A stretch of 64,000 nt of DNA, from NCBI GenBank assembly GCA_036850595.1, contig CM072152.1:434001-498000 (forward strand), read 5' to 3'. The notes under the pieces are model-generated. The model searched no databases. It was not told the origin of the DNA and worked only from the letters and a program-made list of their open reading frames with translations. The position numbers were made by a program, and so were the translations under genes. Positions 44,796-54,829 of this stretch are shown here, piece by piece (within the stretch, counting starts at the first letter, position 1; every line of letters begins with the position of its first letter). The stretch is from Rhyacichthys aspro (lineage: Eukaryota > Chordata > Actinopteri > Gobiiformes > Rhyacichthyidae).

Positions 44796-45122
44796 TTTTC
44801 TTTTTTTTCTTTATTAGTTTATTTAAACAGAGACAATGCACATTAATCAACATTTCTGTAAATGCGCCAGTTTTAGCTACAAAGCTATAAACCGTAGTCC
44901 CTGGGCAAGATGTACAATGCCAGCAGCAGAGAAAACCCAGTAATAAAAATCACAGGTTCATGACAATAATAAAACATCAATAGTATGGCCTGGCACACAG
45001 AGATACAACACATACTGCATTACAACAACGTCATGAACATTTATACAGGCAGACTTGGCCAGACAATGGCAGCAGGCAGGTAGTTCAAAGCAGCAGTTGT
45101 AAATAATAAAAAAAGTAATAAA
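44796..45122 (-). mobile_element. Retroposed LINE/SINE 3' end inside element L copy A
   Basis: Absent from the equivalent place in copy B (about 60590), where 'acaagcatttgattgaata' is continuous on the minus strand. Contains 'gagacaatgcacattaatca' and 'gtagtccctggg', a block common in fish repeats, and begins with a T-run (poly(A) on the minus strand). Flanks aagcattt / aagaattt give an imperfect 8-bp target duplication. Confidence 0.7.
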
Positions 45123-45323
45123 TAAGAATTTGATTGAATAACCAGATTGAAATTACAGTTGCATTTAAATTCACATATGTGACCAATAGCTCAAGGACTG
45201 TGTATTGTACACATTTTCCCAACACAGAGGATCTATCTGTCAAGTCTGGTTCTGTTAAGGCAACACTTCTCTTAAAAGAGAAAAAAATTATTTGCACTTA
45301 CCAGTACAGTTGTATATAGATTT

Positions 45324-45341
45324 CCGTTGTTTGTGACGCCA
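45324..45341 (-). other. Primer-binding-like site, copy A
   Basis: Minus strand TGGCGTCACAAACAACGG immediately follows the LTR end (4-base spacer). Copy B has TGGTGTCACAAACAACGG. It begins with TGG as expected for pairing with a tRNA CCA end; the first dozen bases are close to the 3' end of a leucine-type tRNA, but this is not a full 18-base match. Confidence 0.55.
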
Positions 45342-45608
45342 ATGTTGTAAGAGAATTGGGTTAATGCTGTGTTTATTCGCGCAATTCGAGTTTGGAGTGA
45401 ACACAGCGCGTAAATTGTGCTATTCGCGCGTAGTTGGACGCTTGAACATTTTGAGTTTACTCGCTTCATTCGCGTGTGAAATTCGCTTCATTCGCGCGTG
45501 AAAGTCGCTTCATTCGCGTCTGCGAATTTGCGTCATGGGAGGGGCTTCTGCCGAGCGAGTTTTCTTCCAGTCTCGGTTCAAAATGGTTGAGCTTTATTTT
45601 GGTTTATT

Positions 45609-45857
45609 TTGTTTGCCACGGTCTATTTACTTACTAAACGGCGTAGACCCGTTCGGTACCGTTCCTGGGTCCATCGAATGCTTCAGAGACACACCCAGCT
45701 TGATCCAGGAGCTGCCCTGGATGACAGGAGCTTTCAGCGCCACTTCCCACTGATCACCTGTTGCCCCATGTCGCTGCGACGATTTCCCGCACGACAACAA
45801 CTATTGACGCTCTCTTCAAATCTTCAAACTGCCTGTCCTTTTGTCTCCAGTCAGTAA
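45609..45857 (+). pseudogene. PIF/Harbinger transposase N terminus
   Basis: Frame reading 'KRRRPVRYRSWVHRMLQRHT' then 'LDDRSFQRHFPL', matching the start of Harbinger transposases (R-R-R...W-V-H-P...R...L...LDD..F..YFR). The DDE catalytic domain is absent: the remaining 1.5 kb before the second gene has no such motifs. A frameshift or deletion lies between 'HTQLD' and 'ALDDRSF'. Confidence 0.7.
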
Positions 45858-47394
45858 ATCATGAAATATTATGTGTGATTACAAGTTATTAATAATGATA
45901 TGTTGTCAACTGTAATCTGAACACACCCAGTTATCAGTACAATCAATGTTTAATAGCGTTATACCTATGCCTACCACCTATATCCCGTTGTTTTGGATTA
46001 AGCAATAATTGCTAGAAAGCGAATGTCATCAAATAATAAGGTTTAAGCATTAAATGCATTTTATCAAATTAATCAAATTAGTAGTAAGTCTAAAGTAATA
46101 TTGTTTTTACTGTAAAAAACTAAAGAGAAATTATATCAAATATTGTCATTGTATAGTCGCCAATAAGGAACTACAATCTGCATTTATAACATTGTTTTGT
46201 ACATGTCTTTGTGTTTAATAAATGGAAACAGCCCCAGTCTTGTCCCGTTGTTTCTCATTAACACTGGTCCAGTCACAAATAACTTTTCATTTTCTTTCTA
46301 TACTATTGTGGGTGTTCTTGCAATAGGATATAATAAGAAGAAATATTCTAGTGTTAAATAGTGGACAAATAACATTACATTATCCACAATTAAATCAGTC
46401 TTAAATACTGAAGTTATTTTTGGGACAAATAAATTAATAAATCATCATCTACTATGTTGTGTACAGTTAACACATCAAAAATATCTATGGAAATACAAAT
46501 ATCATACAAATTTACAAGTACCTATATGCAGGAACAAAAAGAATCTTGCTTGGAAGAGGATAAAGTGAGGGTGAAGGAGAAGAGAAGTGATAGAGTGTCT
46601 GGTTCAATTCCTGCACTGACAGCTGCCTCATTTTTATACTGTACTAACTAACTAACTATACAGTGGCTTTCAAATTAAGCAGGAGTCATAAATTAATGTA
46701 TATATTTGACAAATTCTTTCATCTGAGACGGCAACCTCTGCAGGGAAGGAACCAGACTCAAGAGAGGAGCTCATCCTCTGAGTGTGTTCGTGAAGATGGA
46801 GCTACAGGATGGGTCTGGAGGGTTTCCAGGAGATGCAGCGGGTCCTTGGCCTTCTCTGGGGTCTTCTCCTTGGTTTGAAATGACACATGACAAAGCAGAA
46901 AAAATATTTTTAGAAGAACTTATCACAAACCAGCAGGGTTGTGTGTTTATATGTGAATGTAAGAAGTTATGAATGCCTACTGTAAATATGACTGTCCATG
47001 TAAACATGGTCATATATTGTTTAAACTCAAGCCTGTACACACCTTCGGTATTGTCATGACAATATAGTAGTATAGAACATACTCTTACAATATATGACAC
47101 CAGTCAGAAACAACAACATATATGCCCTGTCTGTGTCTTAATTTGTCAACACTCCTCCTGGATGTCCTGCTGCTACTTCTGTCTCTCCATGACCTGCTAC
47201 TGAACCACTGCTCTTCTCTGTCTCTTTTAAATAAGTGTCCCTCTGGCTTTTCAGTTTCGTTCTACACACTTACTCTGAATAAACTTAAACTCGTCAGCGG
47301 GAAAGTAGTTGTACAATACGGCAAATTAGCTCAGACTGGAGCTAGCTAATTGGCTCAATAAATATATCTCGATTTAAGTAAAAGGCGTTTTTTG

Positions 47395-47536
47395 CAACTT
47401 ACCAGAGTTTCCGACCTCCACACACACTTTCTTCCAGACAAGGGCCTTTTTATTTCAGTTCCTGATAAATTACGAAGATGTCTCGTAGCCTACAGCTCTG
47501 GGTGCCCGCACAGCCACGATAGAGTTTGTCCTCCAT
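47395..47536 (-). pseudogene. Harbinger MADF/Myb-like protein, first exon
   Basis: On the minus strand an ATG ('MEDKL') opens a block that, with a frameshift and stops, ends 'ALVWKKVCVEVGNSG' followed by a GTAAGTTG donor. This is the first helix region of the MADF/Myb-like DNA-binding protein encoded by PIF/Harbinger elements (pattern 'LAWKKVS.EVG'). It faces the transposase remnant. No second exon could be recognised. Confidence 0.6.
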
Positions 47537-47904
47537 TGTTGTTTCGGACTTCTGCCTCTAGGCAGCCTCCGCTCGTTACGTAGTAAGTACGTCACTACTA
47601 GAGCAAGATCCTGATTGGTTAACGCGGCGCGAATATTCGCCAAAGTTCAGATTTTTCAACTCGCGCGAATGAGGCGTTGGACGCGATTCGCGCGTCAAAC
47701 GCGTGATTCGCTCAATTCGCTTTGCGTGATTCGCGCCATTCGCGCCGCCTCATTCGCGCCATTCGCGGATTTCTACTCGCGTCTAATCGCGTCTTTGCAT
47801 TGACTTAACATGTAAATCACTCGCGCTAGACGCTTCATTCGCGTTTGGTGTGAATGCAGTGATGGAGCACATAGATGGACAGCAGAGACTCTGGATGACT
47901 TAAG

Positions 47905-48748
47905 GCCAACCAGTGCCTTAAAAACATTAACCAATCAAAAACGCTCTCATCGCGTGTTCTATTGGTCAGTCAGCCTGTTAATCATTCCTGCTACGTGAGG
48001 CTGGAAACATGCGCGTTCCCGTATTCTGTTTACAGCTGCTTTTGCGTTGCTACCGTTAAACAGCCTCACTGTGCTGCTTCACTGTCAGGCACAGACTGCT
48101 CCTTCGTGCTGCTCCATTGTCAGGACCACATAGTAATTTATTTCCCTTTTTTTTCTTTTTCTCTTTATTTATTTGTGTAGATAGGGGGGACAGTCCGTTT
48201 AACTAGCGTTAGCTCCATCCGTTAGCTTTAGTTTGTTCATCTAGCTACTCCTCGTTAGCTTCAGGCTACATTTATATCTAGTTAATATTTTTTGTCGTTA
48301 GCAAGGTTTTACACAATGGCTGCGAAGAACACTGATGAAGGTAACTGTAAAAGAAAGACTATGTTTGAGGAAAAAGGAAAAAGAAGAGGAAAAAGATGGC
48401 AGATGAAAGAAACAAAACCAGAGTTGTTCTTGGTGCATCGTTTGAGCGATGGCGAGCGCTGAAGGCACAGCAAGGAATACTAACACATTGGTCGCCAAAT
48501 TTCTGTTCAACAGGTAAGTTTTAGGCTCAATGTTTTGTTGTCATATTCAAAACTGCTAGTTGGGAGTATTATCTGGTGTTTTGTCACTGTATTTTGTTAG
48601 ACACATGCATGCATGCTGTGTTGGAGGTGGGACCTCAGAAAGAACTGTGAAACTGTGAAAGTCGGCTGGTCATGCGAATGCGCATTTTTCAAAAAGTGGC
48701 TAACAGTTGCTGCTGTCTGAATGTTCGCAAACATCTTCTATTCCACCT
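47905..48748 (+). mobile_element. TTAA-target non-autonomous transposon, copy 2, left end deleted
   Basis: From 'gtgccttaaaaacattaacc' (47913) to the right end AAACATCTTCTATTCCACCT|TTAA (TTAA at 48749-48752) it matches copy 1 (27598-28800), without the 496-bp nested element. The LTR copy at 60000-60359 has TTAA at exactly the corresponding site ('agTTAAtagggctc' on its minus strand), an empty-site control. The left 135 bases including the left TIR, and adjoining LTR bases, are missing through one deletion. Confidence 0.85.
48396..48512 (+). pseudogene. First-exon remnant of the TTAA-element protein
   Basis: ATG at 48396 opens 'MADERNKTRVVLGASFERWR' and 'ALKAQQGI', ending just before a GTAAGT donor. 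This resembles a short domain ('R(T)RVNIG.AF.RWR.L') that recurs in predicted fish transposon proteins; function unknown to me. Copy 1 keeps a shorter version ending 'LLDR' at its donor. A frame shift occurs after 'GI'. Confidence 0.5.
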
Positions 48749-48854
48749 TTAATAGGGCTCGAGGTGTTGTCCTACAGATGTCTAAGTCTATCTGTTGACT
48801 GAGACCAAGGTCCAAGATATCATAACCGTACAATAGAGCGAAAATTCTCCAACA

Positions 48855-49795
48855 AGACTGTTATTGTTAAAAGTGTATTATGTGCCTGGTAAACGTTTCT
48901 GAGGATAAATTCAGATTTCTTGGTTTAGTCGTTGTTTGGAATCCGCCGCACAGAGAAAGGAGTAGTTATCATTAGAGTTTCTGTAGGTGACTAGACTTAA
49001 CTTTAGTGTTTTTTTTGAGTCATTTTCTCAGGTGTCAATACACATGTTGAGTTTTAGAACAAAATGGAAAAAGTGGATCTAAAACAGAGGATGATGAAGC
49101 TATGACGGTGGCATATATTTCACATATTTTTGCTTATAGTTTAAACAATATGTGTTTTTATTGAGCGTGAGGTCACCGTGTTGGCCCAGCCCTCCACAAC
49201 AGTCTCATGTTCTAATTTGGCCCTTAGAGAAAAATAATTGCCCACTGAGATTCAACACAGAGATAAACAGTAAAAATATTTTTTTACCAAAAGAAATGGC
49301 ACCATTCCACTTTTTTTTTTTTTAATTTAGAATTTTGTGATTTTCGAGATTTTGAGTGGTCTGGGACTTGTTAGCTCCTCAAAATCTAGAAACTTCAGCG
49401 ATTGCCAGTGGATGCTGAGGCTGTTTTTGAATTTCCACGAGATTGTTGTTGGAATTTGTTGGCTTTGTTGAAAGTGTGACTGTTTTTACTGGAGACATAA
49501 GGATATTAGTAAATTACACCATGAATAGTCAACACATTCTTTGAAGTTTAGTGAATGTTTGAAATTTTTTTTTTAATGGTTTTGATACATTGGAATTTAA
49601 TGGGGAAAATAGTTAAACAAGATGATTGGTGGATAAGGGGTTAAGGTTGAACACCACTTCATCGTTATCCTAAAAGTCAAAATTAGTGTGTTTTCAAATT
49701 ACATTTTAATTATATCAATGTATAGCAAGTAAGTTTTAGATTTTTGAAATGGGGTTGTAATAGCTCCCTCAAAACATGGCATAGTAAATATATTA
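48855..49795. other. Intergenic DNA, nothing recognised
   Basis: AT-rich and without element ends or coding domains. Confidence 0.45.
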
Positions 49796-49799
49796 TTCT

Positions 49800-50400
49800 A
49801 CAAGAGAACAAGTACTATGTACTAAGAACAATGTGTGGTCCTACACAGACTGGCCTTTTCACTGCACCTCAAACAACTGAGCAAAGCAGGAGCCAATGCA
49901 TCAGTTGTTGATGAAGGTGCGCACACAGAACCAAGATTAGGGGAGGGGCGCCTGTTCATGAGAGCGTGCACAGTAATCATCTGTCATTAACAAAAGACCA
50001 TCCTTATGCAACCCCCATCACCAAGGATCAGCGTGACTCACAAAGAGCAGCCAGGACAGGAAGAGAAGAAAGAGCAGGACTTTTGTCTGCAGTGAATTGG
50101 TGGTAAATGGAGATTAGCAGGGAGCTTTAGCAATGCACACAAGTGCCTGATGAGGAGCTCCCAGTGAAAAGGACCAATTAAGTCTACCGAATGTTAACTT
50201 AAATCAGTTTCCCCACAGTTTAACCCACATGAAACTCCAATTAAAGCATCCCCAGTTGTCAGTTTCTTCTCGTGAGGGGGGTTGGGGGGCCATAGCAGCT
50301 CTTTCCCACAACATCTAAGTCCCACTTCAAGTCCACAGCCGGCCCACAGCAGTGGACTTCGGAATACACATAAGTCACAAACAAAGAGCTTAAGGTTCAG
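49800..50400. promoter_or_regulatory. Candidate conserved non-coding element
   Basis: About 600 bases of balanced composition with no repeat character and no open frame, amid AT-rich and transposon sequence. It is dense in homeodomain- and HMG-like cores (cattaac, caattaa, aattaaag, atcatctg, ttatgcaa). This is the texture of vertebrate developmental enhancers, but conservation cannot be judged from one sequence. Confidence 0.3.
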
Positions 50401-51535
50401 TCCAGTCGGGCATCATGGAACAGTTTTATCTTAGCAGCACCAGTAACATGCTGCATGATATTAAGATTTGTTATTTGATGTGTGAAACATTATTCAGAGA
50501 AGCACAGTAAGGAAACAATTCAATATTATAGTCACTCTGTAGGTTAAAGCTACACTAACTAATTTTCTTTTTGCCGTCCCTGTCTTAGATTCCACTCACC
50601 CCCAAAAGCTGCCTTGGGACCTCTCCTGCTTCTCATTTATTAAAAAAAAATAAAACTAGACCAATTTTTCCTACACTAGATACTAATTCATTTCACCAAA
50701 CTGAAGTTTAGTGTTGAGCTTAGCTTTGACTTTAGCGTCAGCATGGCAATTATCTCCCCCTCATTAAACATTACGTGTATTATTGTGTATTAAGTATTTA
50801 TCCGTGTTTAACTTTGCCTCCCATTTCTCTGTTGCATGATGATGCATTTCTTTTTTGAGCTGTTTTTCTGTGTTAAAAGACACAACTTCCTGGAATAGCA
50901 AATGACAACCTGGTGTAGACCAGTGGGAGCCTTCCTTTTTTGGTCATATGATTTTTGCAAGCATGTGTGATTGGCCATGGTTTTCCGTTCCAGAATAGAG
51001 ATCTTCATCTATTACAAACCTTTATAATAAACAGTAGATGTAAAAAAAAACAAAAAAAAAAAAAAACATTTTCACAACTAGAAGAAAAAAAATATATATA
51101 TCAGGTACGGTCTGTTTAAGTCATGTGCCAAGTAACACCAATGCAATCAGCCACTGACAGGAAACCTAAGTTACTGAGCTAACACACATCTACATAGTTA
51201 CTGCTATGCTAGCGTAAACACAGCTGACCTGTTGCTGTAGAACCATGTCCAAGAGTTTGGGGCTGCCTTCTTAGTGACTAAACTCACAAATACTGGCCTT
51301 TGAATACACAGATATTTAACCTATATTTAATTCAAGTCAACATGTAACATTGCGTTGATTACCATAGTGTCATCCTAATATAATACATACATTTTATGGA
51401 CATCGTCTTAAGTTAATCTAAACAAAGCATTATTTTTTGTTGAGCCTCACAGCAAATAAGGTGTAAAATCTCATACAAGTGTATGTCATTTTCTTGTATC
51501 TTTCCTTTTCATTCATTTTGATAGCAGTTGGTGAC
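50401..51535. other. Intergenic DNA, AT-rich
   Basis: Contains an A-run at about 51041-51066; nothing else recognised. Confidence 0.45.
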
Positions 51536-51539
51536 ACAA

Positions 51540-51870
51540 TTGAAAACAAAAATTGAGCTTGAGATGCTCAGAGCCTGCCCCCGGCCCTCATTAGAGCACA
51601 CCAGCTCTTAGGCACAATGAGCCTCTGGGCCCATTGTAAAGTAGTGAGGGGTTAATGAGCGCAGCTTTAGAGCTGCCTCCCTGAGACACCACTGAAACAC
51701 GCAGTTCAAATAACAGTGCTGTTTAAGAAGTTGTGTTTTTAAAAAAACAGGAATCAAATCATGTTCTCTGTGGAAACCGGCTTTTGTGTCTCTGAGGATG
51801 GGGTCCTCAAGAAGATCCAGACCTTTTGCAACACTGTTCAACCCCTCATTCAGATTCTATTACAAAGTCA
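51540..51870. promoter_or_regulatory. Candidate conserved non-coding element with inverted SOX-type sites
   Basis: Non-repetitive, mixed-composition patch. Contains ACAATG (51617-51622) and CATTGT (51632-51637) in inverted orientation, and TTAATGAG close by. SOX factors bind such cores, sometimes as inverted pairs, though with closer spacing than the nine bases here. No coding frame of known type. Confidence 0.3.
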
Positions 51871-51896
51871 ATCTACAGTTGCTGCACATTGCTGGT

Positions 51897-52700
51897 AAGA
51901 TGGCGCTTCCCAGTGGGCGACGTTGTGGAGCTCTCTGAGTCAATTTGTTTTTCTCTATTATTTTCACTTGGATTATTAGGCCCGAGCCATAGCCAGTGGT
52001 GAGGGATTTATTGTAAGTGCTTGGATTATTATTAGGCCCAAGCGATAGTCAATAGCAAGGGCTCTATGGTAACCGCTCAGATTATTATTAATTTTTTTTT
52101 TCTTTTACCAAACTGCCCAAAATTCAGGCTAAAAATAATTTATTTTGAAGGTTCCATACAAGGCTATAAAAAAGGGGCTTGACAGCGCACCCTGGAAAAG
52201 TGAAAATACACCAGTGGGAAGTGAAAGTACTTTTTTTTTGGCATAGAGACAGGAAATTTGGTACACACATCTTGTATGTGATGACAAACAAAAAAGCCAA
52301 TGGCAACAACCCCATTTCTACAATCGTGTGGCCATGGGAACGCCCCAAATGTGTGAAAAAAGTGAAAGGTAGATCAAATGTTTAGCTGATCACAGCCTAA
52401 TGAAATTTGGTACACACATACAACATGGGATCATGAGCTAAAATGTCCATGGGGACAACACCCTATCACACACAGGAAGGCGGCCATTTTGAATTGAAAA
52501 CATGACCAGCCTGATTTTAGCCTCCATTATTTAATTATCTCTTCTGACATTTTTTTATTTTTATTTTTTTTATCTCAGGGACTTCATTGTTTGTCAATAT
52601 AATCTGGAAACCCGTCTCAACAAAAGTTACCAATTAGTTTTTGACAAGTTTTTAGGTATGGCCATGACACACCCATCATCATTATGACATGGTTACTTGA
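51897..52700 (+). repeat. Interspersed repeat with 'ttaggcccgagc' motifs
   Basis: Begins with AAGATGGC (51897-51904), followed by two tandem variants of 'ttattaggccc(g/a)agc' with 'agccagtggtgaggg / gtcaatagcaagggc', then paired 'gaaatttggtacacacat' segments at about 52253 and 52404. These are recognisable as a dispersed fish repeat of unclear class. No protein. Confidence 0.5.
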
Positions 52701-53046
52701 TTTAGAGAAACATTTTACATTACATTATTAAGTTTGTGCTGTCTATCTTATATGTCAGACAATGCATCGTGATACGAATTTCATTTTGTATCCAATGCAC
52801 ACCTTTTAAACCAATGTACCTCATCATTAACTTTTTATGCTGATGCACTGAGCAAATCAGGGAATCTTCCCGTTCCTACTGTTTACTGTTGAAACCTGAA
52901 ACAAAGTAGCCCTACCTCATTACCTCACTAAGTAACAAATAAACTTTGTGTTTGGTAGGTATTTCTTTGTTGTAACAATGCTTCGTGGCAATAATTCTTA
53001 TACCGTTGGGAAGACTGTTTATTTCCCCTTAAATGGTGCCATGTTA

Positions 53047-53070
53047 GAATCAGAATCAGAATCAGAATCA
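53047..53070 (-). repeat. (GATTCT)n LINE tail
   Basis: Four copies of tcagaa on the plus strand directly adjoining 'catctttattgccaagtatg', i.e. short tandem repeats in place of poly(A), as in CR1/L2-type LINEs. Confidence 0.9.
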
Positions 53071-53246
53071 TCTTTATTGCCAAGTATGCAAAAACAAACA
53101 AGGAATTTTTCTCCGGCAGTTGTTGTCTCTCTAGTTGAAAAAAATAACAAGTCTATATACAACTAAAATACAAATATACAATATACAATAAAGTGCAGCA
53201 TCATCATTGAGGTAAGTGGAATCAGTGCAGTGATTTTAGTGCAAAA

Positions 53247-53615
53247 TTATATTGTGCTGTTAAGTAAAGTGACTGCTGTAGGGAAGAAGCTGTTCCGGTG
53301 TCTACTGGTTCTTGTCTGGAGGGCTCTGAGGCGCCTTCCTGATGGGAGCAGTTCAAATAGTCTATGTGCGGGGTGAGAGGAGTCCTTTATGATGTTCCCT
53401 GCCCTCTTACGAGCCCTAGAGGAGTACAAGTCCTGGATAGAGGGCAGGGGGGCACCGATGATGCGCTCAGCAGTCCTCACCGTACGCTGCAGTCTAGTCT
53501 GGTCCTGCCTGGTGGCAGCTCCGAACCACACTGTGATGGAGGTGCAGAGGACAGACTCAATGACTGCATTGCAGAATGCAGCAGCAGCTCCTGGGGGAGA
53601 CCATGTTTCCTCAAG
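53247..53615 (-). pseudogene. LINE polyprotein part 4: C-terminal region
   Basis: Continues in a third frame: 'VIESVLCTSITVWFGAATRQ', 'RLQRTVRTAERIIGAPLPSI', 'DSSHPAHRLFELLPSGRRLR' and 'TSRHRNSFFPTAVTLLNS' to a stop about 200 bases before the tail. These blocks are the standard end of this LINE group's protein. Confidence 0.9.
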
Positions 53616-54560
53616 AGCCGCAGGAAGTACATCCTCTGCTGGGCCTTCTTGAGGATGGAGCTGATGTTCTGCTCCCACTTCAGATCCTGTGAGATGGTTG
53701 TGCCCAGGAATCTGAAGCTCTCCACGGTGGATACAGGGCTGCTGAGGACTGTGGGGGGGGGGGGGTGTCTCCTAAAGCCCACTATCATCTCCACCGTCTT
53801 GAGCGTGTTCAGCTCAAGGTTGTTCTGACTGCACCAGAGCCCCAGCTGATCCACCTGCCGTCGGTAAGCAGACTCGTCGCCGTTCTGGATGAGACCGATG
53901 ACAGTGGTGTCATCTGCAAACTTCAGGAGCTTCACAGAGGAGTCAGAGGAGGTGCAGTCATTGGTGTAAAGGGAGAAGAGCAGTGGAGAGAGGACACATC
54001 CTTGGGGGGTGCCGATGTTGGTGGTCAGAGTGTCCGAGGTGAACTGTCCCAGCCTCACCTGCTGGCTTCTGTTCGTAAGAAAGCTGTAGATCCACTTACA
54101 GAGGGCAGGTGGCACAGTGAGCTGGGACAGTTTGGAGCAGAGGGTGTGGGGGATGATGGTGTTGAACGCCGAGCTGAAGTCTACAAAGAGGATCCGTGTG
54201 TAGGTCCCCGGGCGATCCAGATGCTGCAGGATGTAGTGCAGTCCGATGTTAACTGCATCGTCCACTGATCTGTTTGCCCGATAGGCAAACTGCAGAGGGT
54301 CTAGCAGGTCGCTCGTGAGAGACTTCAGGTGGGTAAGCACCAGGCGTTTAAAGGTCTTCATAACCACAGATGTCAGAGCGACGGGTCTGTAGTCATTCAG
54401 TCCTGTGATGGAGGGTTTCTTTGGGACTGGGATGATGGTGGAGCGCTTGAAGCAGGAGGGAACTTCACCCAGCTCCAGAGATCTGTTGAAGAGCTGGGTG
54501 AAGATGGGAGCCAGTTGTTCTGCACAAGCACGCAGACAGGAGGGGGACACTCCACATCCG
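53615..54560 (-). pseudogene. LINE polyprotein part 3: reverse transcriptase
   Basis: Long open frame starting 'MSPSCLRACAEQLAPIFTQL'. Shows 'IIPVPKKPSITGLNDYRPVA' (motif 1/2), 'FAYRANRSVDDAVNIGLHYI', 'YTRILFVDFSSAFNTIIPHT' (motif A with its Asp), 'GTPQGCVLSPLLFSLYTNDC' (motif B), 'VKLLKFADDTTVIGLIQNGD' (motif C, both Asp) and 'WCSQNNLELNTLKTVEMIVG' (motif D). The catalytic set is complete. A guanine run at 53753-53764 (plus) encodes prolines in the thumb region. The third frameshift falls at about 53615. Confidence 0.92.
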
Positions 54561-54561
54561 G

Positions 54562-54829
54562 GCCTGGAGCTTTTCTTGTCTTTTGCCTGAGGAGCAACTG
54601 GCTCACTTCACCCTCGCTGAACCGGAGCGTCGGTGGGTCAGGGCAGCAGGAGGGGGAAGGTGGTGAGGTGAGTGCTGTGGTGCCAGGGTCCGTGTTGATG
54701 GGTGGTGGGGGAAGGAGGGCAGGAAGAGGAGCTGCAGAGGGGTGAGGGGCAGGTGTGAAGTGGTCCCTCTCAAATCTGCAGTAGAAGTTGTTGAGGTCGT
54801 CAGCCACCAGCAGTGGGGGGAGGGCGTCT
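54562..54829 (-). pseudogene. LINE polyprotein part 2: linker
   Basis: Frame shifted relative to part 1: 'LLVADDLNNFYCRFERDHF', a Pro/Ala-rich linker ('APLPALLPPPPINTD'), 'FSEGEVSQLLLRQKTRKAPG' leading to the 'KAPGPDG' polymerase entry. A second one-base shift at about 54560 follows; past it this frame runs into unrelated sequence. Confidence 0.85.

Larger units (their letters stand above)
43405..45345 (-). mobile_element. Internal region of LTR element L, copy A (no gag/pol)
   Basis: Matches 60360-62640 in reverse. Read from the LTR it begins with a primer-binding-like site, then a GTAAGTGC donor-like sequence, and continues for about 2 kb without any Gag, protease, reverse transcriptase or integrase motif in either copy. 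The gene-less interior suggests a non-autonomous (LARD-like) LTR element. It holds an extra unmatched 350 bp at about 44150-44505 and a LINE-type insertion at 44796-45122. Confidence 0.7.
45364..47858. mobile_element. PIF/Harbinger element with degraded genes
   Basis: Ends in related inverted sequences: TGCTGTGTTTATTCGCG at the left and, inward from the right, TGCATTCACACCAAACGCG. Both ends are filled with repeats of 'attcgcg/cattcgcg'. The left junction with the LTR is ...gggTTA, matching the TTA/TAA target of the superfamily, but the right copy of the target is lost with a deletion of LTR bases. It holds starts of the two convergent genes characteristic of Harbinger. Confidence 0.75.
45346..48854 (-). 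mobile_element. LTR of element L, copy A, broken by two transposons
   Basis: LTR pieces at 45346-45363, 47859-47904 and 48753-48854 match the uninterrupted LTR at 60000-60359. On the minus strand it starts TGTTGGAGAATTTT and ends TTCTCTTACA, i.e. TG...CA with short inverted ends. A PIF/Harbinger element (45364-47858) and a TTAA element (47905-48748) occupy the gaps; small LTR segments are also lost at both junctions. Confidence 0.8.

Noticed and set aside
33594..48854. A single 15-kb LTR retroelement with LTRs at 33.6 kb and 45-49 kb
   Set aside because: Both LTRs are in the same orientation, but the interior between 34 and 43 kb consists of unrelated LINE and unique DNA, with no polypurine tract or pol; continuity is unsupported.
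53364..54745. Long plus-strand open frames (up to 167 codons)
   Set aside because: They are antisense to the minus-strand LINE polyprotein, whose motifs (FADD, GTPQGCVLSP) establish the coding strand.
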